This document shows, one piece after another, positions 8,612 to 16,001 of a DNA stretch of 64,000 bases (position 1 is the stretch's first letter; the number at the start of each line of letters is the position of its first letter). The position numbers and the translations under genes were made by a program. The notes beneath the pieces are model-generated. The model was not told where the DNA came from, did no database searches, and worked only from the letters and a program-made list of their open reading frames with translations. The DNA lies in NCBI RefSeq assembly GCF_900129755.1, contig NZ_FQWT01000002.1:620001-684000 (forward strand), read 5' to 3'. The stretch is from Chryseobacterium oranimense (lineage in GTDB: Bacteria; Bacteroidota; Bacteroidia; Flavobacteriales; Weeksellaceae).

Positions 8612-9325
8612 TTATTGATGGACATGTAAACCGCATTCTTTTTTATCTGCATCTTCCCACCACCAGCGGCCCGCTCTGAAATCTTCCCCTTCTTTGATCG
8701 CTCTTGTACAGGGTTCACATCCGATACTTACAAATCCTTTTTTATGAAGATGATTATATGGTAAGTGGTGGTTTTGAACATATTCTGCGACCTGCTGCGT
8801 CGTCCAGTGAAGGATGGGATGGAATTTTATGATCTGATGATCCGGATCCCATTCCAATTGAGGCATCTGCCCTCTTCCCGCGGAATGCTCCGAACGTAAG
8901 CCGGTGATCCATACTTTATATCCCTGAAGTGCCTTTTTGAGAGGAACTACCTTCCTGATATTACAGCAAGCTTTTCTCTGCTCTACGGATTGGTAAAAAG
9001 AATCCGGTCCGTTTTCTGAAACAAATTGCTGCAGAGATTCCGGGTCCGGATAATAGGCTTTTATATTTTTTTTAAAGAATGCTCTGGATGAGGTCCATGT
9101 CTCGTAGGTCTGCTCAAAAAGTCTACCCGTATCCAGAGTAAAGATATCGATATCAAGATTTTTTATCAGATGGGTGACTACCTGGTCTTCATAACTGAAG
9201 CTGGTAGAAAAGATGACTTCTGCAGGAAATTTTTTGGCAAGAACCTCCAAAAAATCATTGGCAAAAACCCCACCAGAGGCCTCTCCAAATAATTTATCGA
9301 ATTCTATTTTCAGAGTATTTTCCAT
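8612..9325 (-). CDS. cysH: Thioredoxin-dependent adenylylsulfate (APS) reductase
   Basis: Reduces activated sulfate to sulfite with thioredoxin. The PP-loop-like N-terminus FSTSFSYEDQ and TLDTGRLF are followed by two cysteine pairs, Cys120-Cys121 (ACCNIRK) and Cys203/Cys206 (GCEPC), that bind the 4Fe-4S cluster of the APS-using subfamily. The catalytic Cys231 lies in KKECGLH at the C-terminus. PAPS-specific enzymes lack the cluster cysteines, and no cysC (APS kinase) is present here, so APS is the likely substrate. It is the first biosynthetic gene of the cluster. A promoter and a quasi-palindrome lie in the 84 bases before it. Confidence 0.93.
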   Translation of the reverse strand: MENTLKIEFDKLFGEASGGVFANDFLEVLAKKFPAEVIFSTSFSYEDQVVTHLIKNLDIDIFTLDTGRLFEQTYETWTSSRAFFKKNIKAYYPDPESLQQFVSENGPDSFYQSVEQRKACCNIRKVVPLKKALQGYKVWITGLRSEHSAGRGQMPQLEWDPDHQIIKFHPILHWTTQQVAEYVQNHHLPYNHLHKKGFVSIGCEPCTRAIKEGEDFRAGRWWWEDADKKECGLHVHQ

Positions 9326-9347
9326 TTTGAATTGAAATTAACTTCTG

Positions 9348-9379
9348 CAAATATATATAAATCCTATTTATCCTACCAA
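9348..9379 (-). promoter_or_regulatory. Predicted promoter of the cysH operon
   Basis: On the minus strand TATATTTG (9355-9348) matches the Bacteroidota -7 consensus TAnnTTTG. A TTG at 9379-9377, 21 bases upstream, can serve as the -33 element, inside the usual 17-23 base range. The -7 element ends 22 bases before the cysH ATG, so the leader is short. The -33 TTG lies within the operator-like palindrome. Confidence 0.6.
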
Positions 9380-9391
9380 ATTAGTAGGATA
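9369..9391. promoter_or_regulatory. Operator-like quasi-palindrome upstream of cysH
   Basis: TATCCTAC at 9369-9376 pairs with GTAGGATA at 9384-9391 around CAAATTA. Inside the spacer only the 9377/9383 pair fails to match, so 11 arm positions give 10 matching pairs around base 9380. It covers the -33 element of the predicted cysH promoter and lies between the Rrf2 gene and cysH. A repressor site for that regulator is the simplest reading (inference). Confidence 0.6.
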
Positions 9392-9409
9392 TAAAAATTA
9401 AAAAAAAAT

Positions 9410-9826
9410 TCAGCTGTTTTTTATGAAGGAAGTAAGGGTGGCTTCCATCATACTTTTTCTTGTTTTTTCTCTTACAATGATCAGTTCATTCCTTAGATAA
9501 CAGGTTGCCTCATCTACACAATCGTCACAAGGTTCATAGAAATTTATTGAAATACAAGGAGTTAAGGCAATAGGCCCTTCAAAAATACGATAGATATCAG
9601 CCAGCGAGATATCATCAGGCGACTTCAGCAGGTAATATCCTCCGGCAGTCCCCTGCTTACTGTTGACCAACTTGGCTCTTTTCAGCTCAAGAAGGATTTG
9701 CTCTAAAAATTTTTTGGAAATATTCTCATCCTGTGCAATAACGGCCGTTGACAAAAATCCCTGATTATAGTTTCTTGCCAATCTAACCATTGCTTTCAAA
9801 GCATATTTGCAACGTTTGGACATCAT
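9410..9826 (-). CDS. Rrf2-family transcriptional regulator, probable sulfur/cysteine regulator
   Basis: 138 residues with the Rrf2 winged-helix layout: SKRCKYALKAMVRLA opens helix 1, the recognition region follows with SKKFLEQILLELK, and KQGTAGGYYL forms the wing. Cysteines at 91, 100, 103 and 109, in a loop ending CDDCVDEATC, resemble the Fe-S ligand loop of IscR-like members but not its exact spacing. It is encoded immediately upstream of cysH in the same direction, with a palindrome between them. Control of sulfate assimilation in the manner of CymR or an Fe-S sensing Rrf2 protein is the likely role. Ligand and target are inferred. Confidence 0.85.
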   Translation of the reverse strand: MMSKRCKYALKAMVRLARNYNQGFLSTAVIAQDENISKKFLEQILLELKRAKLVNSKQGTAGGYYLLKSPDDISLADIYRIFEGPIALTPCISINFYEPCDDCVDEATCYLRNELIIVREKTRKSMMEATLTSFIKNS

Positions 9827-9871
9827 AATTCATGCAAGTTATAACAAATTATTTGATTATCGAAATTGTGG

Positions 9872-9885
9872 TTCCTGATTAGGAA
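9872..9885. promoter_or_regulatory. Short inverted repeat between rrf2 and pepT
   Basis: TTCCT at 9872-9876 and AGGAA at 9881-9885 form a dyad with the four-base spacer GATT. It lies in the divergent region between the Rrf2 gene (start 9826) and pepT (start 9971). It resembles the TTCC...GGAA core of CymR-type sites but differs from the palindrome before cysH. It could be an autoregulatory site. The support is only its position and symmetry. Confidence 0.3.
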
Positions 9886-9946
9886 ATGAAATCGTATTCA
9901 GGGCTGAAATTATGCTTTAAAACCCAGATTTGAAAAATTTACATTG

Positions 9947-9954
9947 TATATTTG
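9947..9954 (+). promoter_or_regulatory. Predicted -7 element for pepT
   Basis: TATATTTG fits the Bacteroidota -7 consensus TAnnTTTG, 16 bases before the pepT ATG. The nearest TTTG upstream is only 14 bases away, shorter than usual, so the -33 element is uncertain. Confidence 0.4.
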
Positions 9955-9970
9955 TTGAAATTTAAAATTC

Positions 9971-11218
9971 ATGAGCGCAATAGAATTTAACCAGATGTGG
10001 AAAGAGAAATTACTGAACCGTTTTCTTGCCTATGTAAAAATATATTCAACCAGCGATGCAGAGAGTGAAACTACACCTTCTACTCCCAGACAATGGGATA
10101 TTGCAAATTATATTGCTGAAGAATTAAAAACGATAGGTCTGGAAAATGTTTTTATTGATGACAACGGTTATATCATGGGATATGTTCCTTCCAACCTGGA
10201 TAATGATGACAGACCTACGATCGGTTTTATCTCACACTACGACACGTCTCCGGATTTCAGCGGAGAAAATGTGAAGCCACAGGTTTGGGAAAACTATGAC
10301 GGTAGTGATCTTCTTTTAAACTCAACTACCGGATTTACATTATCCGCTTCAAAATTTGAAAGCTTAAAAAAATATATCGGTCAAACGCTGATTACTACTG
10401 ACGGAAATACATTACTTGGAGCTGATGATAAGGCTGGTTGTGCAGAGATTGTAACGGCTGCAGAATATCTTATTGCCCACCCGGAAATTAAACATGGAAG
10501 AATTGCGGTAGGATTTACGCCTGATGAAGAGATCGGAAGAGGTGCACACAAATTTGATGTAGCAAAATTCGGTGCTGAATGGGCTTATACAATGGACGGA
10601 AGTGAAGTGGGAGAGCTTGAATATGAAAATTTTAATGCTGCAGGTGCTGTGGTAAAAATCCACGGATTAAGTGTTCACCCGGGTTATGCTTACGGAAAAA
10701 TGGTGAATGCGGCTCTTTTGGCTGCTGAATTTATACAATTGCTTCCGGCCAATGAAACTCCGGCTACGACTAAAGGTTTTGACGGGTTTTATCATTTAAT
10801 GGACATTACAGCTGATATTTCTGAGGCTAAACTTCAATACATCATCCGTGATCACGACGAAGAAAAATTTGAAGCCAGAAAGAAATTCATGGAGGAAAAA
10901 GTGGCTGAATTCAACCAGAAATATGGAGAAGGGACCGCTGAAGTTGAGATTAAAGAACAGTACCGAAACATGAAGCAGCAGTTTGAAGGAAAAATGCACA
11001 TCATTGACCTGGCTGCCAAAGCAATGAAAGAAGCAGGCATTGAGCCCTTAATCAAAGCAATCAGAGGAGGAACGGACGGAGCACAGCTTTCTTATATGGG
11101 ACTTCCTTGTCCGAATATTTTTGCAGGAGGAATGAACTTCCACGGACCTTACGAATATGTTGCCCTGGAAAGCATGGAAAAAGCAACCGAAGTAATCATT
11201 AATATTGTAAAAGCGTAA
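9971..11218 (+). CDS. pepT: Peptidase T (tripeptide aminopeptidase)
   Basis: Cytoplasmic dinuclear zinc aminopeptidase of family M20B that removes the N-terminal residue from tripeptides. The 415 residues match the family length. Metal and catalytic motifs appear in order: SHYDTSPD (His and Asp), LLGADDKAG (bridging Asp), FTPDEEIGRG (Glu pair), TMDGSEVGE (Asp), and GGMNFHGPYEY near the end with the last His ligand. The dimerisation insert holds the SVHPGYAYGKMVNA segment. It is transcribed divergently from the sulfur cluster. A small secreted-protein gene follows after only five bases, so the two probably share a transcript. Confidence 0.95.
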   Translation: MSAIEFNQMWKEKLLNRFLAYVKIYSTSDAESETTPSTPRQWDIANYIAEELKTIGLENVFIDDNGYIMGYVPSNLDNDDRPTIGFISHYDTSPDFSGENVKPQVWENYDGSDLLLNSTTGFTLSASKFESLKKYIGQTLITTDGNTLLGADDKAGCAEIVTAAEYLIAHPEIKHGRIAVGFTPDEEIGRGAHKFDVAKFGAEWAYTMDGSEVGELEYENFNAAGAVVKIHGLSVHPGYAYGKMVNAALLAAEFIQLLPANETPATTKGFDGFYHLMDITADISEAKLQYIIRDHDEEKFEARKKFMEEKVAEFNQKYGEGTAEVEIKEQYRNMKQQFEGKMHIIDLAAKAMKEAGIEPLIKAIRGGTDGAQLSYMGLPCPNIFAGGMNFHGPYEYVALESMEKATEVIINIVKA

Positions 11219-11223
11219 TCCTG

Positions 11224-11796
11224 ATGAAAAAACTTTCAGCATTAGTACTGATTCTTATTTTTTCTTTCAGCTATGCCCAGGTTTCTGAATTTCAGAAGGC
11301 GGACTCACGGTACGAGAGAAAGATCAAGTCTCTGTACAAGAAATATCCGAAGCCTAATGATGAAAGAACTAAACAGGAATGGCTACTTACGGAAGAAAAG
11401 ATTTCAGCATACAAAAATGCGTTAGAAAAAATTTCTGAGGAGGAAAAGAAAAGTTTTACGGATGTTCCGCCTCCGGCAGCTCCCAAAATTACAAAGGAAG
11501 CTGAATATGAAACCGGAAAAGCATCTTTTCAGAAACTTTTAAATGAAGCTATAGACCTTACTTTCCTGAACTTTGCCGTAAATCCTTATAAGATCACTTT
11601 GAAATTCACTCTGGATTCTAAAGGAAATGTTTTTAATGCAAGGGTAAAAGGAAATAATGAAGACGTGAATGCCTTTATAGAAGCCGCTTTTTACCGTATC
11701 AGGGATAAAGGAAAATGGAAACCGGCAGAATCCAATGGAAAACCTGTCCTTTCTGTAGTCAGTCTTCCTTTACAGTTAAATTTCAGTAAAAAATAA
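11224..11796 (+). CDS. Secreted protein with a TonB-C-terminus-like domain, unknown role
   Basis: 190 residues. Residues 1-19 (MKKLSALVLILIFSFSYAQ) are a clear signal peptide. A charged helical middle (about 25-95) is followed by a C-terminal domain from about 110. There ITLKFTLDSKGNVFNARVKG and the later KWKPAESNGKPV resemble the repeat unit of TonB C-terminal domains (FxVDxxGxVxxxxV ... WxPAxxxGKPV). There is no N-terminal membrane anchor or proline-rich linker, so it is not a complete energy transducer. It sits five bases after pepT and ends at a terminator. Its function is unknown. Confidence 0.65.
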   Translation: MKKLSALVLILIFSFSYAQVSEFQKADSRYERKIKSLYKKYPKPNDERTKQEWLLTEEKISAYKNALEKISEEEKKSFTDVPPPAAPKITKEAEYETGKASFQKLLNEAIDLTFLNFAVNPYKITLKFTLDSKGNVFNARVKGNNEDVNAFIEAAFYRIRDKGKWKPAESNGKPVLSVVSLPLQLNFSKK

Positions 11797-11801
11797 TTAT
11801 C

Positions 11802-11829
11802 AAACCGTTGTGAGAGCAGCGGTTTTTTA
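11802..11829 (+). terminator. Rho-independent terminator after pepT unit
   Basis: AAACCGTTG (11802-11810) and CAGCGGTTT form a nine-pair stem with one G-T wobble around TGAGAG, and the right arm runs into a T tract at 11822-11828. It closes the pepT transcript. Confidence 0.75.
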
Positions 11830-11947
11830 TTTTAAGAACTTTCAACGCTAAATCTTATCTATCCTATTTCTCTTCCTGATGAAATGATTTCTTTTTTTGG
11901 TATATTTACGTAAATACCAGATTACTAACTTTAAACATCAAATTATT

Positions 11948-12193
11948 ATGAGAAACATTAAGAAAATTTCAAGGAAGAATCTTGCAGTGATTCTTGGCGG
12001 AGGAGGCAACGGATGCCATATGAGCGGCGATTCTGCTTACTGCTGGACAGACTGTGACTGTACTTTCGGAAAAGCCTGCGAAATGGATGCTGACGGAAAT
12101 CCGGGAACGTGCGTTGCAGTAGGCGGAGGAAATCCAGGTGGCGGAGGCGGAGGCTGCATTCCACCAACCATTTGTGAAGAAGAACCTTTTTAA
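11948..12193 (+). CDS. GG-leader peptide (bacteriocin-like natural product precursor)
   Basis: 81-residue peptide beginning MRNIKKISRKNLAVILGGG at the ATG at 11948. An upstream in-frame start at 11897 is unlikely, because the leader pattern begins exactly here. The basic amphipathic leader ends in a double glycine, as in class II bacteriocin and other C39-peptidase-processed precursors. The predicted mature part is rich in Cys and Gly, with cysteines in GCHMSGDSAYCWTDCDC and a second block GKACEMDADGNPGTC, then a glycine-rich linker and CIPPTIC. No peptidase-transporter gene is in the window. Antibacterial, signalling and structural roles are all possible. Confidence 0.65.
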   Translation: MRNIKKISRKNLAVILGGGGNGCHMSGDSAYCWTDCDCTFGKACEMDADGNPGTCVAVGGGNPGGGGGGCIPPTICEEEPF

Positions 12194-12202
12194 TACAACC
12201 GG

Positions 12203-12228
12203 CCGGAAGATCTGCTTCCGGTTTTTTT
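12203..12228 (+). terminator. Rho-independent terminator after the GG-leader peptide
   Basis: CCGGAAG (12203-12209) and CTTCCGG (12215-12221) form a perfect seven-base stem around ATCTG, followed by seven T. It makes the peptide gene a single-gene unit. Confidence 0.8.
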
Positions 12229-12341
12229 ATTTCATTCACCCAAAAACAGGTCCTTGTCAAAGCATCTGTGCCGTTCATCAAATAAAGTTTCATAAACACT
12301 CTGATCGTTGTTGTTTTGCATCAAATTATTAACAACAATTT

Positions 12342-12938
12342 ATGAAACAGCAGATTTTAGCACTCAGCACTTTTTTATTATGTATTACCTGTTCGGTAGA
12401 AACCAAGGCACAACAAACACCGGCTTTCCATATCGGGATCAAGGGCGGCGCCAACTTCACCAAAACTTCAGCGGGATCTTCATCACTGGAAGGAAAGTAT
12501 GGTTTCGGGTATCAGGGTGGAATTATGACCAGAATGGACATCGGAAGGCTTTATGTACAAGGAGAGGCTTTATTCAACAAAAGAAAGACATCATTTGATT
12601 CCAAAGACGGAAGTTCTCCGAAACTGACCTGGAACTCAGTAGATGTTCCGATCGTTATCGGGTATAAGCTGATCAATGATAAGGATTTTAATGTAAGAGC
12701 GTTTGCCGGAGGTGTTTACAGCTATGCTTTAAAAAATAACCTATCAACCTCTAAAGCATTGCAGGATGGCTTTAAAAACTTTGACAAATCCAATATTGGC
12801 ATTACGGGGGGTATAGGAATTGACTATAAAAATTTCTCGGCAGATTTGAGGTATGAAACCGGCCTGTCAAGCATCAGTAAGGAGTTTAAATCCAAACCGC
12901 ACAGCTTTACGCTCGGGATAGGATACTTCTTATTCTAA
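12342..12938 (+). CDS. Outer-membrane beta-barrel protein
   Basis: 198 residues with a signal peptide cleaved near TKAQ (about residue 24). The mature part starts HIGIKGGANFTK, the typical first strand of small porin-like/PorT-type barrels of Bacteroidota. Alternating hydrophobic strands follow, and the last strand SFTLGIGYFLF ends in phenylalanine as expected for BAM recognition. Eight strands are plausible for this length. It lies between a GG-leader peptide gene and a LytS/LytTR pair, each with its own terminator or gap, so a functional link is only suggested. The substrate is unknown. Confidence 0.8.
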   Translation: MKQQILALSTFLLCITCSVETKAQQTPAFHIGIKGGANFTKTSAGSSSLEGKYGFGYQGGIMTRMDIGRLYVQGEALFNKRKTSFDSKDGSSPKLTWNSVDVPIVIGYKLINDKDFNVRAFAGGVYSYALKNNLSTSKALQDGFKNFDKSNIGITGGIGIDYKNFSADLRYETGLSSISKEFKSKPHSFTLGIGYFLF

Positions 12939-12960
12939 AAACTTGAATTATCTTTACGTG

Positions 12961-12993
12961 TTAGAAACTGCGTCCTGCAGTTTCTAATTTTTT
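12961..12993 (+). terminator. Strong hairpin terminator after the barrel gene
   Basis: TTAGAAACTGC (12961-12971) pairs perfectly with GCAGTTTCTAA (12977-12987) around GTCCT, followed by a T-rich run. It separates the barrel gene from the two-component genes. Confidence 0.8.
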
Positions 12994-13015
12994 ATAAATC
13001 CACTTTATTTTATCC

Positions 13016-14074
13016 ATGACAAAACCATTTATTTTAAGAAAATATATTTTTGTTACCATTTTCTGGCTGGTGTTTGCTGTTGCGGTGTACGTGAACTTTC
13101 AATCGAGCGGCGACCGTGACACGGCCTTCCTTCAAACTGTTGTGCTGGTTGTTGTCTCCTTTCTTTTTACGCATGCGCTTACCACAAAACTTCTCCCCAA
13201 GGCCCTTAGATTAAAAAAAATGAAGCTGTTCCTTTTTCAAGCTGCTGCTGTCATTCTTCTCCTGAGCTTGATCTATGCCGTCATTTTCACTTATATCGAA
13301 GTTGAATCTAAAAACCAGCTTCCTCCAGGCTTCCGGAATCATATTCCTGTTTTATGGAAAGGCTTTTATATGTCTATTCCGGCCTCTTTCCTGATCAACG
13401 GATCTGCATGCGGCATCAAGTTTTATCAGGAGCACGGAAAGATAGAACGGGACCATATCCTTCTTCAGCAGGCTCATTTGGAGAATCAGCTGAAACTATT
13501 GCAGGACCAGATCAATCCCCATGTGGTCTTCAATATCCTGAATCATATTCATATTTTAATGAAAACCGACACGAAGCTTGCAGATTATTTATTGCTTAAA
13601 TTTTCGGATATTCTGCGCTACCAGCTTTATCACTGCAGCCAGAACCTGGTCCCGGTGATGCAGGACATTGAACATCTGCAGAACCTGGTAGAAGTGGAAA
13701 AACTGAGATGGGGCAATGAGCTGGACGTAAAAGCAGAATGGAACATCCAAAGTAAGGGAGCATTCATCGCTCCTCTCCTGCTCGTGCCTCTTGTTGAAAA
13801 TGCATTTAAATTCGTCTGCAGGCTACCTGGCCAAAGGGGTTATGTAGCGATTTCCTGCCTTGAAAAAGACGGAATTCTTGTGTTTTATGCCGAAAACAGC
13901 TACTCGGATGTGGCAAGCTATAAAAAGAAGGAAGGATCCAGCGGTATCGGTCTTCAAAATGTAAAAAAACGTCTGAAACTCCAGTATCCGGATTCCCATG
14001 ATCTTAAAATTGAATCTGATAATAACGTATACAAAGTAACTTTAACCTTAAAACTGTCGAACGAAAATGAGTAA
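13016..14074 (+). CDS. LytS-family sensor histidine kinase
   Basis: 352 residues. Four predicted membrane helices (about 9-26, 40-58, 72-95, 113-132) are followed by a short coiled segment and the His_kinase domain. NPHVVFN, with phosphoacceptor His169, stands where most members have NPHFLFN. The ATPase domain shows PLVENAFK and GIGLQNVKKRL. It would sense an envelope signal through its membrane part and phosphorylate the response regulator whose gene overlaps its end by eight bases. The NPHVVFN variant keeps the key Pro-His-Phe-Asn framework. Nearby membrane or peptide genes could supply the signal, but this is not demonstrated. Confidence 0.9.
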   Translation: MTKPFILRKYIFVTIFWLVFAVAVYVNFQSSGDRDTAFLQTVVLVVVSFLFTHALTTKLLPKALRLKKMKLFLFQAAAVILLLSLIYAVIFTYIEVESKNQLPPGFRNHIPVLWKGFYMSIPASFLINGSACGIKFYQEHGKIERDHILLQQAHLENQLKLLQDQINPHVVFNILNHIHILMKTDTKLADYLLLKFSDILRYQLYHCSQNLVPVMQDIEHLQNLVEVEKLRWGNELDVKAEWNIQSKGAFIAPLLLVPLVENAFKFVCRLPGQRGYVAISCLEKDGILVFYAENSYSDVASYKKKEGSSGIGLQNVKKRLKLQYPDSHDLKIESDNNVYKVTLTLKLSNENE

Positions 14075-14798
14075 TGTTCCTAAAATGAAATGCCTGATTA
14101 TAGATGATGAACCTCTTGCAAGATTTCATATGAAAGAGCTGGCCGGTCAGATTGATTTTTTAACGGTTGAAGGAACCTGTGCCAGCGCTCTGGAAGCCGG
14201 TACTGTGGTAAAGGAAAAGGAAATTGATCTTCTTTTCCTTGATATCAATATGCCGTATTTAAGCGGCCTGGAATTCCTGGAACAACTGGAAAATCCTCCT
14301 TTGTGCATTTTAACAACCGCCTATTCAGAATATGCACTGGAAGGTTACCGTCTGCAGGTTGTGGATTATCTTTTGAAGCCTATTGCTTTTAACCGTTTCT
14401 ATCAGGCCGTAAACAAGGCACAGCAGCAGTTCATTGTATCTGAAAAGATGATGAAGAATTCTCCTTTTGATGATCCTTTTCTGTATGTAAGACAGTCTGA
14501 TACCTTTATAAAAGTTTCCTGGGTAGATATTTTATACATTGAAAGTATGCAGAACTATACAAAGCTTCATTTTAAAGATAAATCTCTGGTGATCCATCAA
14601 ACGATGAAGGCCATTGAAGAGTCTCTGCCAGCTGAACATTTTTTCAGAATCCATAAATCGTTCCTGATCAATATCACCCATATTGATATGATATCGGGCG
14701 GACGGCTGTTTATCAATAAAACTGAGCTTCCTATTTCCCGAACCCGAAAAGAGGAGCTGCTGAATCAGGTGGTGTATAAGAAGCTTATCAGTAAATAA
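14067..14798 (+). CDS. LytTR-family response regulator
   Basis: 243 residues. The receiver domain (about 8-125) has the acidic pair DDEP at 13-16, the phosphoacceptor Asp59 in LFLDINMP, and the conserved Lys in LLKPI. The LytTR DNA-binding domain (about 140-243) has FLYVRQSDTFIKV, ILYIESMQNYTKLH and the FFRIHKSFLINI signature. The start codon overlaps the kinase gene, so the two are co-translated and form a cognate pair. LytTR proteins bind paired direct repeats near promoters. I did not identify such a site with confidence. Confidence 0.93.
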   Translation: MSNVPKMKCLIIDDEPLARFHMKELAGQIDFLTVEGTCASALEAGTVVKEKEIDLLFLDINMPYLSGLEFLEQLENPPLCILTTAYSEYALEGYRLQVVDYLLKPIAFNRFYQAVNKAQQQFIVSEKMMKNSPFDDPFLYVRQSDTFIKVSWVDILYIESMQNYTKLHFKDKSLVIHQTMKAIEESLPAEHFFRIHKSFLINITHIDMISGGRLFINKTELPISRTRKEELLNQVVYKKLISK

Positions 14799-14952
14799 TT
14801 TAGAAGGAAGACGGGAGCGGAAGGTTTTTTGAAGCGGATCATTATCATTCAACTTCCTTTTTATTAATATCTGTACAAGATAACTCTAATAGGTGAAGAC
14901 ATGCAATAGACGTTGGATATTAACTTTTTCTCTCCCCATCTTCCATTGATTC

Positions 14953-15855
14953 TTATGGCAGATTCCACCTCAGCGATACGGCTGCGTAAAATGTGGTGGC
15001 AAACTTCGGGTCATCCATTTTTTTGTCTTTGAAAATGCTTTTGATTTTTCTGTCGTTTTCACTGAAGCTTCTCAGCAGAGCTGTTCCTCCTGTAAGACTG
15101 AGGCTAAGTTTATCATTCAGCTTTACTTCAGGACGGATTCCGGCTGTAATCTGCTGATAGCCCAACAACATTGATTTCCCGTCTTTATTTCTTTCTACGG
15201 TCATTCCGCTGAGGTTTACAACGGCTTTTAATGCAAATCTGTCTGAAAACAGGTAACCGGCTTCCATTCCTTCCGGGAAGTTGATGTTCAGCTTAACTTT
15301 TCCGTTTGTTTTCCAATCGAAATAGATCCAGGGTAAGATCATGGGAACTCCAAACGCGGTTGTAAGTACCGGACCTGCTCCAAGCGCCAGATTGGGATTA
15401 AAATGTCTTATAAATAATACTCCACCCTGTCCCAGGATATCATCAGAACTTATTTGCTCAAGATCCGTATAAATTCCGACCGAAGCGGTCATCATCATAC
15501 TCCATTTCTTCCCCAAGGGTCTTATGTGCTGGATTCCAGCCTGTGCATTGAGCATCTGATCGGGAAAAAGCTGTTTCTCATAGTCTTTATGGGTCATTTT
15601 TGCATAAGAACCGCTGAGCAGTACGGACCAGGCCTTTACCCTTCCGCTGCTGTCTTTTTTCATTGAAAGCGGAATGCTCAGGTTGAGGTCTGCGCGTTTA
15701 AAATTGCTTTTAGAATTTGTTTTTACACTGTCCTCCGGACGGATATAGCTGGAGAACGGGATATATTCTGTTTTAAGCTCTCCGGATATTCCTGACTGTG
15801 CACTGACCCAACAGCCAAGCAGACAGCCAGCAGCTGCCAAAAGATGTCTCTTCAT
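14953..15855 (-). CDS. DUF6268-like outer-membrane protein
   Basis: 300 residues with a signal peptide (MKRHLLAAAGCLLGCWVSAQ) followed by a beta-strand-rich protein: SGISGELKTEYIPFSSY, later LNLSIPLSM, GIQHIRPLGKKW and a long series of alternating strands ending VSLRWNLP. This is the layout of the DUF6268 family of putative outer-membrane barrels, which is widespread in Bacteroidota and has no assigned function. It is convergent with the LytTR gene. The family name is given from pattern memory and would need a profile search. Confidence 0.65.
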   Translation of the reverse strand: MKRHLLAAAGCLLGCWVSAQSGISGELKTEYIPFSSYIRPEDSVKTNSKSNFKRADLNLSIPLSMKKDSSGRVKAWSVLLSGSYAKMTHKDYEKQLFPDQMLNAQAGIQHIRPLGKKWSMMMTASVGIYTDLEQISSDDILGQGGVLFIRHFNPNLALGAGPVLTTAFGVPMILPWIYFDWKTNGKVKLNINFPEGMEAGYLFSDRFALKAVVNLSGMTVERNKDGKSMLLGYQQITAGIRPEVKLNDKLSLSLTGGTALLRSFSENDRKIKSIFKDKKMDDPKFATTFYAAVSLRWNLP

Positions 15856-16001
15856 ATTTTAAATTTTATGCAAAGAGATACTTTTGGAGATGGTTTACAA
15901 AAATTACTTGATTAAGTGCCCGGATGGTATGACCAAACGGAGAAACAGCGTGATGACCTATCAGAATGACTTCCTGTTCCTGATCAAGTATAGTTTTAAA
16001 A

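Noticed and set aside
9326..9409. Riboswitch (SAM-type) before the sulfur operon
   Set aside because: The 84-base gap holds a promoter and a palindrome that leave almost no leader RNA, so no riboswitch fold is possible there.
11886..11932. TTTACGTAAA dyad in the leader of the GG-leader peptide gene as an operator
   Set aside because: The outer arms do not pair without a bulge and the region is AT-rich, so chance is a good explanation.
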